Assembly: GCA_017544405.1 (NCBI GenBank)
Contig: JAFYEE010000117.1
Span: 1 to 60,263 of the forward strand
Direction of reading: 5' to 3'
Length of the DNA: 60,263 nucleotides
Source: Lachnospiraceae bacterium
GTDB lineage: Bacteria; Bacillota; Clostridia; Lachnospirales; Lachnospiraceae
Below the pieces are notes generated by a model. That model made no database searches. It was not told the origin of the DNA and was given only the letters and a program-made list of their open reading frames with translations. Of this stretch, positions 7,074 through 15,152 are shown one piece after another. Numbering within the stretch: position 1 is the first letter of the stretch; every line of letters begins with the position of its first letter. The translations under genes were made by a program, and so were the position numbers.

Positions 7074-9430
7074 CGATTTACGCCTTTTTCCTGGCTTTTT
7101 TCTCCTCACTGACCGTGCTTCAGATGTTCCTGCCGGGGCCCTTTCACTGGACGACGCCGGTGGCGGCCCTCGGGATCCTCGTGGTCTTTGCGGTCTGTTC
7201 CTTTGCCGATCGGCACCATGTGCTCGGTACCTTTGCGATCTTGCTTGTGCTCTTTCTGACCCTGGCGGCGGGCGGTGCTCTTGGCATGGCCGGGCGCGCC
7301 CAGACGGAGGTCTATTTCTGGCAGTGGCTGGTCTCCGCCGGAACGGATCTGCCCGAAAGTCCGGCCTTTTATCTGGAGCTTGAGCTGTACATCAGCCTGC
7401 TCTTCGGGATCGCAGTGTATTATTTTTCGGTGATAAGATGCCGGATTTTCATGTTGTTTCTTGTCTGGGTCATGCCTTATGTTTTATATGCGAAGGCGAT
7501 TCAGGAGCCGCGGATGATCTGGCCGGTGCTCTCGCTGGGAAGCCTGATGCTTCTGCTGCAGAAGGCGGCGGAGAAAGAACTGATCCGTGAGGAGCAGGAA
7601 GGATCCGTGGAGGAGGAGCCGCCTTTGATCCGGCGCGATCCGCGCTCGCTCCTGCTTTCCGGGATCTTCACCTTTGGCGCGGTGCTTCTGCTCGCGGCCG
7701 TGGTTCCGAAGCCCGATACGGCGCCGGTGTATTCGCTGTTTCAGCGGCTCTTTCTGAACGGCGATACCAGTTCCGCGGTCCCCGGGGATTATTCCGGCCT
7801 GAGCGATTTTTCCGGGAATGCGGATTTTTACCGCGAGGCTGGGAGCCGCAGACTTTTCTCCGTGATGGGATCGCAGATGGTGTATTTTAAGCGCCAGACC
7901 TTTGACCGGTACGACACGCAGCGGAATCGCTGGGCTCCGATTCCGGAGCTGCAGGCCGCGGTGGACGTTTCGGAGCTGCTGGAACGAAACGCGCTGACCA
8001 CGTCCACCAATCTGAAAGCGGTTCTGCGGCGCATGGAGGAGCTCGATCCGGAGGGATTAAAGAGCAGAGGCCTGGACCGCTTTGCAAAATCTACCCCGGG
8101 ATTGCCGCCGGCAAAGCTATCCGTCACCGCGCTTAATTTTGCACCGGCTTATTATCTGTCCGCCTCCCATCCCCTCGATCTGTCCGTCTCGGGCGAGGAT
8201 GGGTTTACCGCTACCCGGGCGGATACCTTCTATGTCGAAGGCGGTCAGAAGGAGAAAAATCTGTCCTACACGCTCTCGGTGGAGGACCGGGAGGATGTGA
8301 CCGAGCTCCTTGCCAGCGGGATCTGCCGGACCTCCTATGAAGCGGAGGCGGAAACGTACCGGTGGATGCGGGATACCCTGCTTAGGGAAGGGGAGGGAGC
8401 GACTCCGGAATCGCACGACGCGGAGCTTTTGAAGGTGGTGGAAGCCTTTGCCGAAAACCGGGATCTGGCCGCAGAATACGGGCAGGTAAGCACGCGGGGA
8501 GAGGAGATCTCCGAACAGATCACCGCTCTGGCCGAAGAGCTTACCGTGGGCCTGGAGGATCCGCTGCAGAAGACAGCGACACTTCAGGACTATTTCGGCG
8601 TGGAGGATTTCGTCTATGATCTGAGCTACCGCGCCCCGGATGACAGCCCGGAGTATCTGCTTTTTGAAGGGAAAACCGGCACCTGTTCGGATTTTGCGTC
8701 GGCCTATGTGCTGCTTGCCAGAAGCGTCGGGGTGATCGTTCGCTATACGGAAGGATACGTGCCGGATCCGAGCGGATACGATTCCATGTATTTTATCTCC
8801 ACGGATGATTCGCATGCCTATGCCGAGGTCTACCTGCCCTATGCCGGGTGGACCTCGATCGATCCGACCGCCGAAGTTCCCATCGTCCGGCAGGATAACT
8901 GGCGCTCCTTCCTGCGCAGCTGGCGGCTGAACCGGAGCGATGTGGCGATGGCGATGCGCGTGCTGGTGCTGCTCCTTTTGCTGCGCGGGCTGTGGCCCGG
9001 CGGTGTGTTCCTGTACCGCCTTGCACAGGCCGAGATCGGCGGACGAAAAATAAGCCCCGCGTACCGAAGCGGGTATTATTTCCGACAGCTACGCAGTCTG
9101 GCGGCCGAGCAGGGAGCGGGCGGAGCGGTCGGCATGACGCCCGGAGAGCTGGGAGATTTCCTGGCCGGATTCGGATGCGATATCCGGGATCTGACAGACG
9201 CCGTGGCCGAGCAGTCCTATGCCGAAAAAGAAAGCTCCCTCTCCGCACGCGGGCAGAGAAAGAGCTTTCTGAAAGGGTTCGCATTTTTGCTGCTCCGGTT
9301 CAAAGCAGCCGATCGTAAAAGGCGTAGAGCTGCTGAACGCCGTTCTCGAGAATATAATAATGCCGGATGTAAGGAACCAGAAGCACCAGAAGCACCAGCA
9401 CCAGAAGACTCAGGGACAGCTGACCGCTGA
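7070..9430 (+). CDS. TgpA-like membrane transglutaminase
   Basis: The 786-aa protein opens with about six membrane helices (roughly residues 1-200), followed by an extracytoplasmic region with a transglutaminase/protease core: GTCSDFA with the nucleophile C539, DSHAYAEV with H582 and IDPTAE with D598, so the Cys-His-Asp triad is intact. Another membrane helix (about 625-650) precedes a cytosolic DUF4129-like tail. Such proteins follow MoxR and DUF58 genes in many genomes; the substrate is unknown. ATG 7070 overlaps the DUF58 stop as ATGA. The last 44 codons overlap the convergent gene at 9300-9638, and the tail there (EPEAPEAPAPEDS) is low complexity, suggesting the frame runs on past an older stop. 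Confidence 0.88.
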   Translation: MTIYAFFLAFFSSLTVLQMFLPGPFHWTTPVAALGILVVFAVCSFADRHHVLGTFAILLVLFLTLAAGGALGMAGRAQTEVYFWQWLVSAGTDLPESPAFYLELELYISLLFGIAVYYFSVIRCRIFMLFLVWVMPYVLYAKAIQEPRMIWPVLSLGSLMLLLQKAAEKELIREEQEGSVEEEPPLIRRDPRSLLLSGIFTFGAVLLLAAVVPKPDTAPVYSLFQRLFLNGDTSSAVPGDYSGLSDFSGNADFYREAGSRRLFSVMGSQMVYFKRQTFDRYDTQRNRWAPIPELQAAVDVSELLERNALTTSTNLKAVLRRMEELDPEGLKSRGLDRFAKSTPGLPPAKLSVTALNFAPAYYLSASHPLDLSVSGEDGFTATRADTFYVEGGQKEKNLSYTLSVEDREDVTELLASGICRTSYEAEAETYRWMRDTLLREGEGATPESHDAELLKVVEAFAENRDLAAEYGQVSTRGEEISEQITALAEELTVGLEDPLQKTATLQDYFGVEDFVYDLSYRAPDDSPEYLLFEGKTGTCSDFASAYVLLARSVGVIVRYTEGYVPDPSGYDSMYFISTDDSHAYAEVYLPYAGWTSIDPTAEVPIVRQDNWRSFLRSWRLNRSDVAMAMRVLVLLLLLRGLWPGGVFLYRLAQAEIGGRKISPAYRSGYYFRQLRSLAAEQGAGGAVGMTPGELGDFLAGFGCDIRDLTDAVAEQSYAEKESSLSARGQRKSFLKGFAFLLLRFKAADRKRRRAAERRSREYNNAGCKEPEAPEAPAPEDSGTADR

Positions 9431-9638
9431 GAATGGTTCCGAGGACGCTCATCAGCGTCATCAGGGCAAAGAGAACGGTAACGATCAGGTGGATCAGGCG
9501 CTCGTGCTGGAAGAAGGAGATCTGGACCAGCGCTTCCGCGCGCTGATGAGCCAGCTGCTCCGGGGTATATTCCCCGCGCTGGGCTTTTTCGCTGATCTCG
9601 CGCAAAGTGACAAGATAGTTTTTCAGTCGTTTTTCCAT
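9300..9638 (-). CDS. Small two-helix membrane protein, function unknown
   Basis: A 112-aa protein with a charged N-terminal helix (about residues 1-45, including EISEKAQRGEYTPEQLAHQR), two hydrophobic helices (about 49-70 and 74-93) and a short polar tail. I do not recognise a named family, although similar small membrane proteins occur in Lachnospiraceae. The start ATG 9638 follows GAAAGGA on the minus strand at normal spacing. A possible promoter is TTTCTA-17-TACACT upstream (9707-9735). The longer frame open to 10214 runs antisense through the fucosidase gene and is not credible. The gene overlaps the end of the tgpA-like gene by 131 bp in the opposite orientation. Confidence 0.7.
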   Translation of the reverse strand: MEKRLKNYLVTLREISEKAQRGEYTPEQLAHQRAEALVQISFFQHERLIHLIVTVLFALMTLMSVLGTILSGQLSLSLLVLVLLVLLVPYIRHYYILENGVQQLYAFYDRLL

Positions 9639-9782
9639 TTGCTTTTGTCCTTTCACGGTCCGGAGGAGGGATCCTTCGCCGGGCGTTGTACGTTCCTTCG
9701 AGGGAAAGTGTAGCACGAATCGGGACAAATAGAAAGAAGCAACAACCGGCGCAAAGCAGCCGGCCGCAGAGAGGAAGATAAC

Positions 9783-11270
9783 ATGCGTTACGATTATAAG
9801 GCACAGAAAAAATACCTGGACCTGGTGGAGCAGGGGATCGCCGAGGGTCCCTACCGCGCCGACTGGGCGTCCCTGTCGGAGGCCGGGATGCCGGAATGGT
9901 TCGGGCAGGAGAAGTTCGGGATCTTCATGCACTGGGGACTCTATTCGGTTCCGGCGAGCCAGAATGAATGGTATTCCCGCAATATGTACATCCAGGGCGA
10001 TCCTGCCTTTGAGCATCATGTGAAGACCTATGGGCCGCAGAAGGAGTTCGGATACAAGGATTTCATCCCGCTCTTTCGGGCGGAGCATTTTGATCCGAAG
10101 GAGTGGATCCGTCTGTTTCGGGAAGCCGGCGCGGGATATATTTTCCCTGTAGCGGAGCACCATGACGGATTCCAGATGTACGACAGTGAATTGTCCGAGT
10201 GGAACGCGAAGCAAAAAGGGCCGAAGCGGGACATTTTAGGGGACCTCAAAGCGGCTGCGGAGGAGGAGGGCCTTCAGTTCTGCTGTTCCTCGCACCGCGC
10301 GGAGCACTGGTTCTTCATGTGCCACGGGAAGGAATTTGACAGCGATATCCGGGAGCCGCTGGAAATCGGGGATTTCTACTGGCCCGCGATGCCGGAGCGC
10401 GGTCCCGAGGACCTCTTCAGCGAGCCGGCTCCGACAAAGGAGTATCTGGACGACTGGCTGGCGCGAACCGCGGAGATCATCGTAAAATACCGCCCTTCGC
10501 TTCTGTATTTTGACTGGTGGATCCAGCACGAAGCATTCAAGCCGTACCTGAAGAAGCTTGCGGCCTTCTATTACAACTGCGGCGTCAAATGGGGCAGGAA
10601 GGTACAGATCTGCTACAAGCATGACGCCTTCGCTTTCGGAACCGGGATCGTGGAGGTGGAGCGCGGCGGTTTCGCAGAGGCCAAGCCCTACAAGTGGCAG
10701 ACGGATACCGCTGTGGCACGCAATTCCTGGTGCTATACCGACACCCTCGACTACAAGAACAGTTACGATATCGTGTGTAATTTAATAGACGTGGTCAGTA
10801 AAAACGGCAACCTGCTGCTGAATATCGGACCGAAGGCGGACGGTACGATCCCCGAGGGAGACCGCAGGATCCTGGAGGATCTGGCGGCCTGGATGAAGGT
10901 CAACCATGAGGCCATCAAAGGGACCGGCGTCTGGAGAAAGTCCATGGAGGGCGAGGTCCGCAACAAGGAGGGCCAGTTCCAGGACGCCGTCTCGCTGGAC
11001 TATACCTCCTCCGACTACCGATTTACGGCCGGACACGGGAATATCTACGCGATCTGCATGCGCTGCCCGAAGGACGGGCAGTTTCTGGTGCGCTCCCTCG
11101 CGGACAGCGCGGACCAGAACGTTCCGGAATTCCACGGGATCATAGGTTCTGTGGAGGTCCTGGGATATGACGGCGCCGTGAACTGGTCGGTGGACAAAAG
11201 CGCCCTGAAGGTCAGCGCGCCGGGCGTATCCTCCGATTTCCCGGTCACGCTGCGGATCCGGGTAAAATAA
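9783..11270 (+). CDS. Alpha-L-fucosidase, glycoside hydrolase family 29
   Basis: A 495-aa protein with the GH29 (alpha/beta)8 catalytic region. GIFMHWGLYSVPA near residue 48, the metal/substrate histidines in AEHHDGF, and LLYFDWW with the probable nucleophile D244 are typical. LNIGPKADGTI marks the end of the barrel, and a small C-terminal beta domain follows. There is no signal peptide, so it probably acts in the cytosol on imported fucosylated oligosaccharides. The start ATG 9783 follows GAGAGGAAGA. It lies 32 bp upstream of the YesM-type sensor gene and heads the sugar-uptake locus, so fucose-containing glycans are the likely substrate. The exact linkage preference (alpha-1,2, 1,3/4 or 1,6) cannot be read from sequence. 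Confidence 0.9.
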   Translation: MRYDYKAQKKYLDLVEQGIAEGPYRADWASLSEAGMPEWFGQEKFGIFMHWGLYSVPASQNEWYSRNMYIQGDPAFEHHVKTYGPQKEFGYKDFIPLFRAEHFDPKEWIRLFREAGAGYIFPVAEHHDGFQMYDSELSEWNAKQKGPKRDILGDLKAAAEEEGLQFCCSSHRAEHWFFMCHGKEFDSDIREPLEIGDFYWPAMPERGPEDLFSEPAPTKEYLDDWLARTAEIIVKYRPSLLYFDWWIQHEAFKPYLKKLAAFYYNCGVKWGRKVQICYKHDAFAFGTGIVEVERGGFAEAKPYKWQTDTAVARNSWCYTDTLDYKNSYDIVCNLIDVVSKNGNLLLNIGPKADGTIPEGDRRILEDLAAWMKVNHEAIKGTGVWRKSMEGEVRNKEGQFQDAVSLDYTSSDYRFTAGHGNIYAICMRCPKDGQFLVRSLADSADQNVPEFHGIIGSVEVLGYDGAVNWSVDKSALKVSAPGVSSDFPVTLRIRVK

Positions 11271-11302
11271 TCGCTGCGGCGCACTTTAGGTAAGTGGGAA
11301 GT

Positions 11303-13066
11303 ATGAAGAAAATCGGGTGGAAAATTAAATTAAGAGAGCGGCTCCTTCTCGTCTATCTGCTCGGCGGCGTGCTTCCCATGCTGTTTCTGGAGATCTACGG
11401 GTATGCTTCAACGCGCGCCACGCTCCTGGAGCAGACCCGCACGGCAGAGCTCGAGGAGCTGTCCCTGATCGGCGAATCCATCGCAGATACCATGGCCGTG
11501 GTGGAAAATGTCTCCAGACAGCTGTACTTCGACCCGAATCTGGAGGAGCTGGCCTTTACCAAATTTGACAATTACCGGGAGATCCTCGAGAGCTACCGGA
11601 AGAAGGATTCCATTGCGGAGTACGCGGAGATCTATTACCGTGAGATCTCGGCGATCACGCTGTATACCTTCAATCCGACGATCCATGAGACCGAGTATTA
11701 CGGCTATGCTGACGCTGGGATCAAGTCCCAGCGCTGGTACATCGGAAGCATGAATCTGAGCGGCGCGCCCTACTGGTATTACGATTTTGATCCGATCACC
11801 GGGAAATCCGAGCTGACCATGTCCCGCCTGATCCAGACCCGGGATATGGAGAAGGTCGGGGTCGTGCGGCTCTGCCTGCAGAATCTCCGGACGGAGCTTC
11901 CGATCCTCGCGCGCAGTGCCGATACCCTTCTTCTGTATGACGATGTGATGGTCCTGCATTCCAATTTTGACGTGAATACGGATGCGGTGCTCAGTCTCAT
12001 GATGGGAAAAAGTGACGAGGAGAATTCGTTTCTTGTCACTTATGACGGAGAGTCCTATCTGATGACCTATGTGCGCATCCATCCCGATTATGCGCGGGAT
12101 TACTACACGCTCATGAGCCTTCGTCCCTACCGGGAGATCCTGTCGAGCGTGCGGAGCGCATCCCTGCGGAATCTCTTTCCTTCCATTCTGTTCATGATCT
12201 TCGCGCTGGTGCTGATCTCTATCTTCAGCAACGCCTTCAGCCGGCGCATGCTGAAGTTCAAGGACCGCATGCACCGCGCGGCCGGCGGGGATTTTTCCAG
12301 GGAGGACCCCATCGGCGGACAGGATGAGATCGCGGAGCTCTACCAGGATCTGCAGTCCATGATCGAGGACATGCAGGAACTGATGAACCGGCTGGTGCAG
12401 GAGAATGTGCAGAGAGAACAGCTCAACACCCGCCAGCGGGAAGTGGAATTCAAGATGCTGGCCAGCCAGATCAACCCGCATTTTCTCTACAATACCCTCG
12501 AGACGATCCGCATGCAGGCGCGTGTGGCGGGGCAGAGCGATATCGAGGAGCTGACCAAGATGCTGGCAAGGCTGCTAAGGCATAACATCCAGGCAGGAGA
12601 GAGCCTGCAGACGGTGGAGCAGGAGCTGCGCTTTATAGAGTATTATCTCCGGATCCAGGATTACCGGTTCCACGACCGCATTACGTATGAGATCCGGGTC
12701 GATCAGGAGGAACGCATTCTTCCGATGATGATCCTGCCGCTTCTGATCCAGCCCTTTGTGGAAAATGCGTACGCGCATGCGCTCGAGGGAATGGAGCAGG
12801 GAGGAAGGATCCGCATCCATCTGTACCTGGAGGATGCGCTTTACATCGACATCGAGGACAACGGGAGCGGGATGAGCGAAGAGAAGCTTTCGGAAGTGCG
12901 TCATCTCCTGAATGATTTCGAACATCTCGACCGCACGCACATCGGGATCACCAATGTCAATCAGAGGATCCATCTGCGCTACGGTGACCCGTACGGCGTC
13001 TTCCTGTACAGCGAGGAAGGGAAGGGCACGACCGCAAGGATCAAATTGCCGAGTGAAAATTTCTAG
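11303..13066 (+). CDS. YesM/LytS-type sensor histidine kinase
   Basis: The 587-aa protein has one N-terminal membrane helix, an extracytoplasmic sensor domain of about 240 residues, a second helix near residues 285-310, a HAMP-like linker, and a His_kinase/HATPase pair of the LytS/YesM type. The phospho-acceptor motif QINPHFLYNTLE places the histidine at residue 393; the ATP-binding part shows IQPFVENAYAHAL (N box) and DNGSGM (G1). Such kinases sense extracellular sugars and signal to AraC-type regulators, here probably the product at 21874. ATG 11303 is preferred over GTG 11294. It ends in TAG, evidence that TAG is a genuine stop in this genome. Confidence 0.9.
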   Translation: MKKIGWKIKLRERLLLVYLLGGVLPMLFLEIYGYASTRATLLEQTRTAELEELSLIGESIADTMAVVENVSRQLYFDPNLEELAFTKFDNYREILESYRKKDSIAEYAEIYYREISAITLYTFNPTIHETEYYGYADAGIKSQRWYIGSMNLSGAPYWYYDFDPITGKSELTMSRLIQTRDMEKVGVVRLCLQNLRTELPILARSADTLLLYDDVMVLHSNFDVNTDAVLSLMMGKSDEENSFLVTYDGESYLMTYVRIHPDYARDYYTLMSLRPYREILSSVRSASLRNLFPSILFMIFALVLISIFSNAFSRRMLKFKDRMHRAAGGDFSREDPIGGQDEIAELYQDLQSMIEDMQELMNRLVQENVQREQLNTRQREVEFKMLASQINPHFLYNTLETIRMQARVAGQSDIEELTKMLARLLRHNIQAGESLQTVEQELRFIEYYLRIQDYRFHDRITYEIRVDQEERILPMMILPLLIQPFVENAYAHALEGMEQGGRIRIHLYLEDALYIDIEDNGSGMSEEKLSEVRHLLNDFEHLDRTHIGITNVNQRIHLRYGDPYGVFLYSEEGKGTTARIKLPSENF

Positions 13067-13175
13067 GGTAAATGTGTCCGATTTTTTCGGTACCGATTTT
13101 CGCGGCAGACCATTAGACTTAAGACAGTGGGCAACTTGGTGCCCCAAACGGCTATGACCGAAAAGGAGGAATAGT

Positions 13176-14987
13176 ATGAAAAAGATGTGGAAAGCGCTTG
13201 GCTCCGCTACACTTGCCGCTCTGCTCGCTTTCTCCGGAATGTCCGGAATGAAGGCGCAGGCTGCAGTCGATGTGGATTCCCTTGCAGATGGCACAGCTTA
13301 CCTGTCCATCAACAATGCGGACTGGTCAGATTTCGACGCGGAGTACACCAATGCCGAGATCACCGGAGACGGTGAGTACACGGTGTCCATGGTGGCTTCC
13401 GAAGCACAGGATCTGGCACAGTTCAATGCACTTCAGGTCAAGAACGGCGAGTCCGTTCTGGGCAACGGTTCGATCCTGACCGTCACCGAGATCAAGCTGA
13501 ACGGTGAAGCGATCGAGCTTCAGGGCGACAGCTACACCTGCTCTGCGGACGGTGCGGGCATCGATACCAGAGTCAATCTGTACAACGAGTGGAATTCTCC
13601 TGTGGACGATGCAGGTGTGGTCGCAGAGGATGTGCGCGCAGCTGTAGATCCCGCGACGACCACCGCTATGCTCTGGACGTCCGAGCAGCTGACCGGCGTA
13701 TCTTCCGTCGAGGTAACCTTCACGGTATCCAATTTCGGTGCTGTCAAGGAAGCGGCAGCCGGAGCGGCCGGCGACTATGTGCTGGCTGAGGATGCGGGAC
13801 GCGCTTATCTGAATATCAACAATGCGGACTGGGCGGAATTCGAGAAGGAGACCGTGGAAGCACAGGTGACCGGCGACGGTACCTACACGGTATCCATGAC
13901 CATGAAGGAAGCACAGAATCTGGCGCAGTTCAACGCGCTGGAGATCGCGGACGGCGAGCATTACATGGGCAATGCCTGTGTGGTGACCATCGATGAGATC
14001 AAGCTGAACGGCGAAGCCATCGAGCTGCAGGGCGACAGCTATACCTGCTCCGCGGACGGCGCCGGCATCATCACCAGAGTCAATCTGTACAATGAATGGA
14101 ACGCACCCGTAGACGCGGACGGCGTGGTTGCAGCGGATGTCCGCGCAGCCGGCGATCCCGCGGCAGCTACCGCAATGCTCTGGACGGCAGAGCAGCTGGA
14201 GGGTGTATCTTCCGTAGAAGTCACCTTCACCGTATCCGGATTCGGCACCTTCAAGGAAGCAACTGCAGAGGAAGAGGCAGCTCCTGCACCCCAGGTGGAT
14301 CTGGACGGCTCTTATCACGGATACATCGGTCTGCAGGGCCCCAAGTTCACCTTCCGTGACGCTTATGAGAACGAGACGACCGGCTTTGGCACGGATTTCT
14401 TTGGTCAGATGACCTTCCAGGGCGATACGGCGGAAAAATCCTCCGTTCCCGCAACCTTTATCGATGTGGATATCGACGGCAACGGCACTTACACCGTCGG
14501 TGCTTCCGGCATCGAGTGGCCTGCGGATGAGTTCGCGGATCAGGATTACATGAATCTGATCTTCCTGTCCACCGATATCCCGAATACCGGTGCGATCACC
14601 ATCAGCGATGTATCGCTGCTGGTTGATGGACGCCAGGTCGAGATCAATCCTGTCGTTGAGGAAGAAACCAAGTATGTACAGGTGATGGTTCAGAACGTCT
14701 GGAAGGATGAGATCAAGACCATCGGCTATTACGGAGTGCCTTTCTCCGAGATTTCCCTGACCTTCAAGGTAAGCGGATTTAACTATGACAACCCCGCAGT
14801 GGAATCTGTCATCAACGCCGAGACCACCACGGCAGAACCTGCCGAGACCCCCGCTGAGCCCGCACCTGCTGAGCCCGCGGTGGAAGAGAAGTCTTCCAAT
14901 ACCGGTCTGATTGTCGGCATCTGCGCTGCAGTCGTTGCGATCGGCGCAGGCTGCGGTATCTTCGTAGCGAAAAAGAAGAAGAAGTAA
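13176..14987 (+). CDS. Secreted, membrane-anchored protein with tandem repeated modules; putative glycan-capture protein
   Basis: The 603-aa protein has a signal peptide cleaved near AQA (about residue 29), two closely similar modules (about 40-192 and 209-361, period 169 aa or 507 bp) and a third, diverged module (about 378-537). A Pro/Ala/Glu-rich stalk (550-572) leads to a C-terminal membrane helix (575-598) and a Lys-rich end. There is no LPXTG motif. The two repeats share KLNGEAIELQGDSYTCSAD but differ at many synonymous positions, so the duplication is not recent. The modules look like beta-sandwich domains, perhaps carbohydrate-binding; I recognise no named family. It lies between the sensor kinase and the permeases, hence the capture idea. 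The ribosome site AAGGAGGAA precedes ATG 13176. Confidence 0.85.
   Translation: MKKMWKALGSATLAALLAFSGMSGMKAQAAVDVDSLADGTAYLSINNADWSDFDAEYTNAEITGDGEYTVSMVASEAQDLAQFNALQVKNGESVLGNGSILTVTEIKLNGEAIELQGDSYTCSADGAGIDTRVNLYNEWNSPVDDAGVVAEDVRAAVDPATTTAMLWTSEQLTGVSSVEVTFTVSNFGAVKEAAAGAAGDYVLAEDAGRAYLNINNADWAEFEKETVEAQVTGDGTYTVSMTMKEAQNLAQFNALEIADGEHYMGNACVVTIDEIKLNGEAIELQGDSYTCSADGAGIITRVNLYNEWNAPVDADGVVAADVRAAGDPAAATAMLWTAEQLEGVSSVEVTFTVSGFGTFKEATAEEEAAPAPQVDLDGSYHGYIGLQGPKFTFRDAYENETTGFGTDFFGQMTFQGDTAEKSSVPATFIDVDIDGNGTYTVGASGIEWPADEFADQDYMNLIFLSTDIPNTGAITISDVSLLVDGRQVEINPVVEEETKYVQVMVQNVWKDEIKTIGYYGVPFSEISLTFKVSGFNYDNPAVESVINAETTTAEPAETPAEPAPAEPAVEEKSSNTGLIVGICAAVVAIGAGCGIFVAKKKKK
13293..14258 (+). 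repeat. Two-copy 507-bp coding repeat inside the surface-protein gene
   Basis: Copy 1 (13293-13751) and copy 2 (13800-14258) encode corresponding modules in the same frame. Conservation is highest around the KLNGEAIELQG and RVNLYNEWN segments (about 13492-13593 and 13999-14100). Silent third-position differences are common. Confidence 0.85.
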
Positions 14988-15010
14988 TCCTCTTTCTCTA
15001 AAAGATCCGA

Positions 15011-15046
15011 AAAATCCCCACAGATTCGTTCTGTGGGGATTTTTTT
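15011..15046 (+). terminator. Rho-independent terminator after the surface-protein gene
   Basis: AAAATCCCCACAGA (15011-15024) pairs perfectly with TCTGTGGGGATTTT (15030-15043) around a TTCGT loop, with a T run at the 3' side. It separates the surface-protein gene from the ABC permease operon. Confidence 0.9.
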
Positions 15047-15095
15047 GGGTAAGGAATGTGGAATTTTTTGTGTATTCCTTTCGCCGGGGCTTTTT

Positions 15096-15101
15096 TATAA
15101 T
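15096..15101 (+). promoter_or_regulatory. Probable -10 element of the ABC permease operon
   Basis: A perfect TATAAT lies 52 bp upstream of the first permease gene. The hexamer expected 17 bp upstream (TATTCC) is a poor -35 match, which fits a promoter that needs an activator such as the YesN-type regulator. The activator dependence is inferred. Confidence 0.45.
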
Positions 15102-15152
15102 GACAGCATAAGGAAACGAATGTCCTGCCGGTACGCAGGGCAAGGAGGAAGC

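Noticed and set aside
9378..9412. CCAGAAGCA-type short repeats near the end of the TgpA-like gene
   Set aside because: They are the complement of Leu/Val codons in the membrane helix of the opposite gene, not a microsatellite of independent interest.
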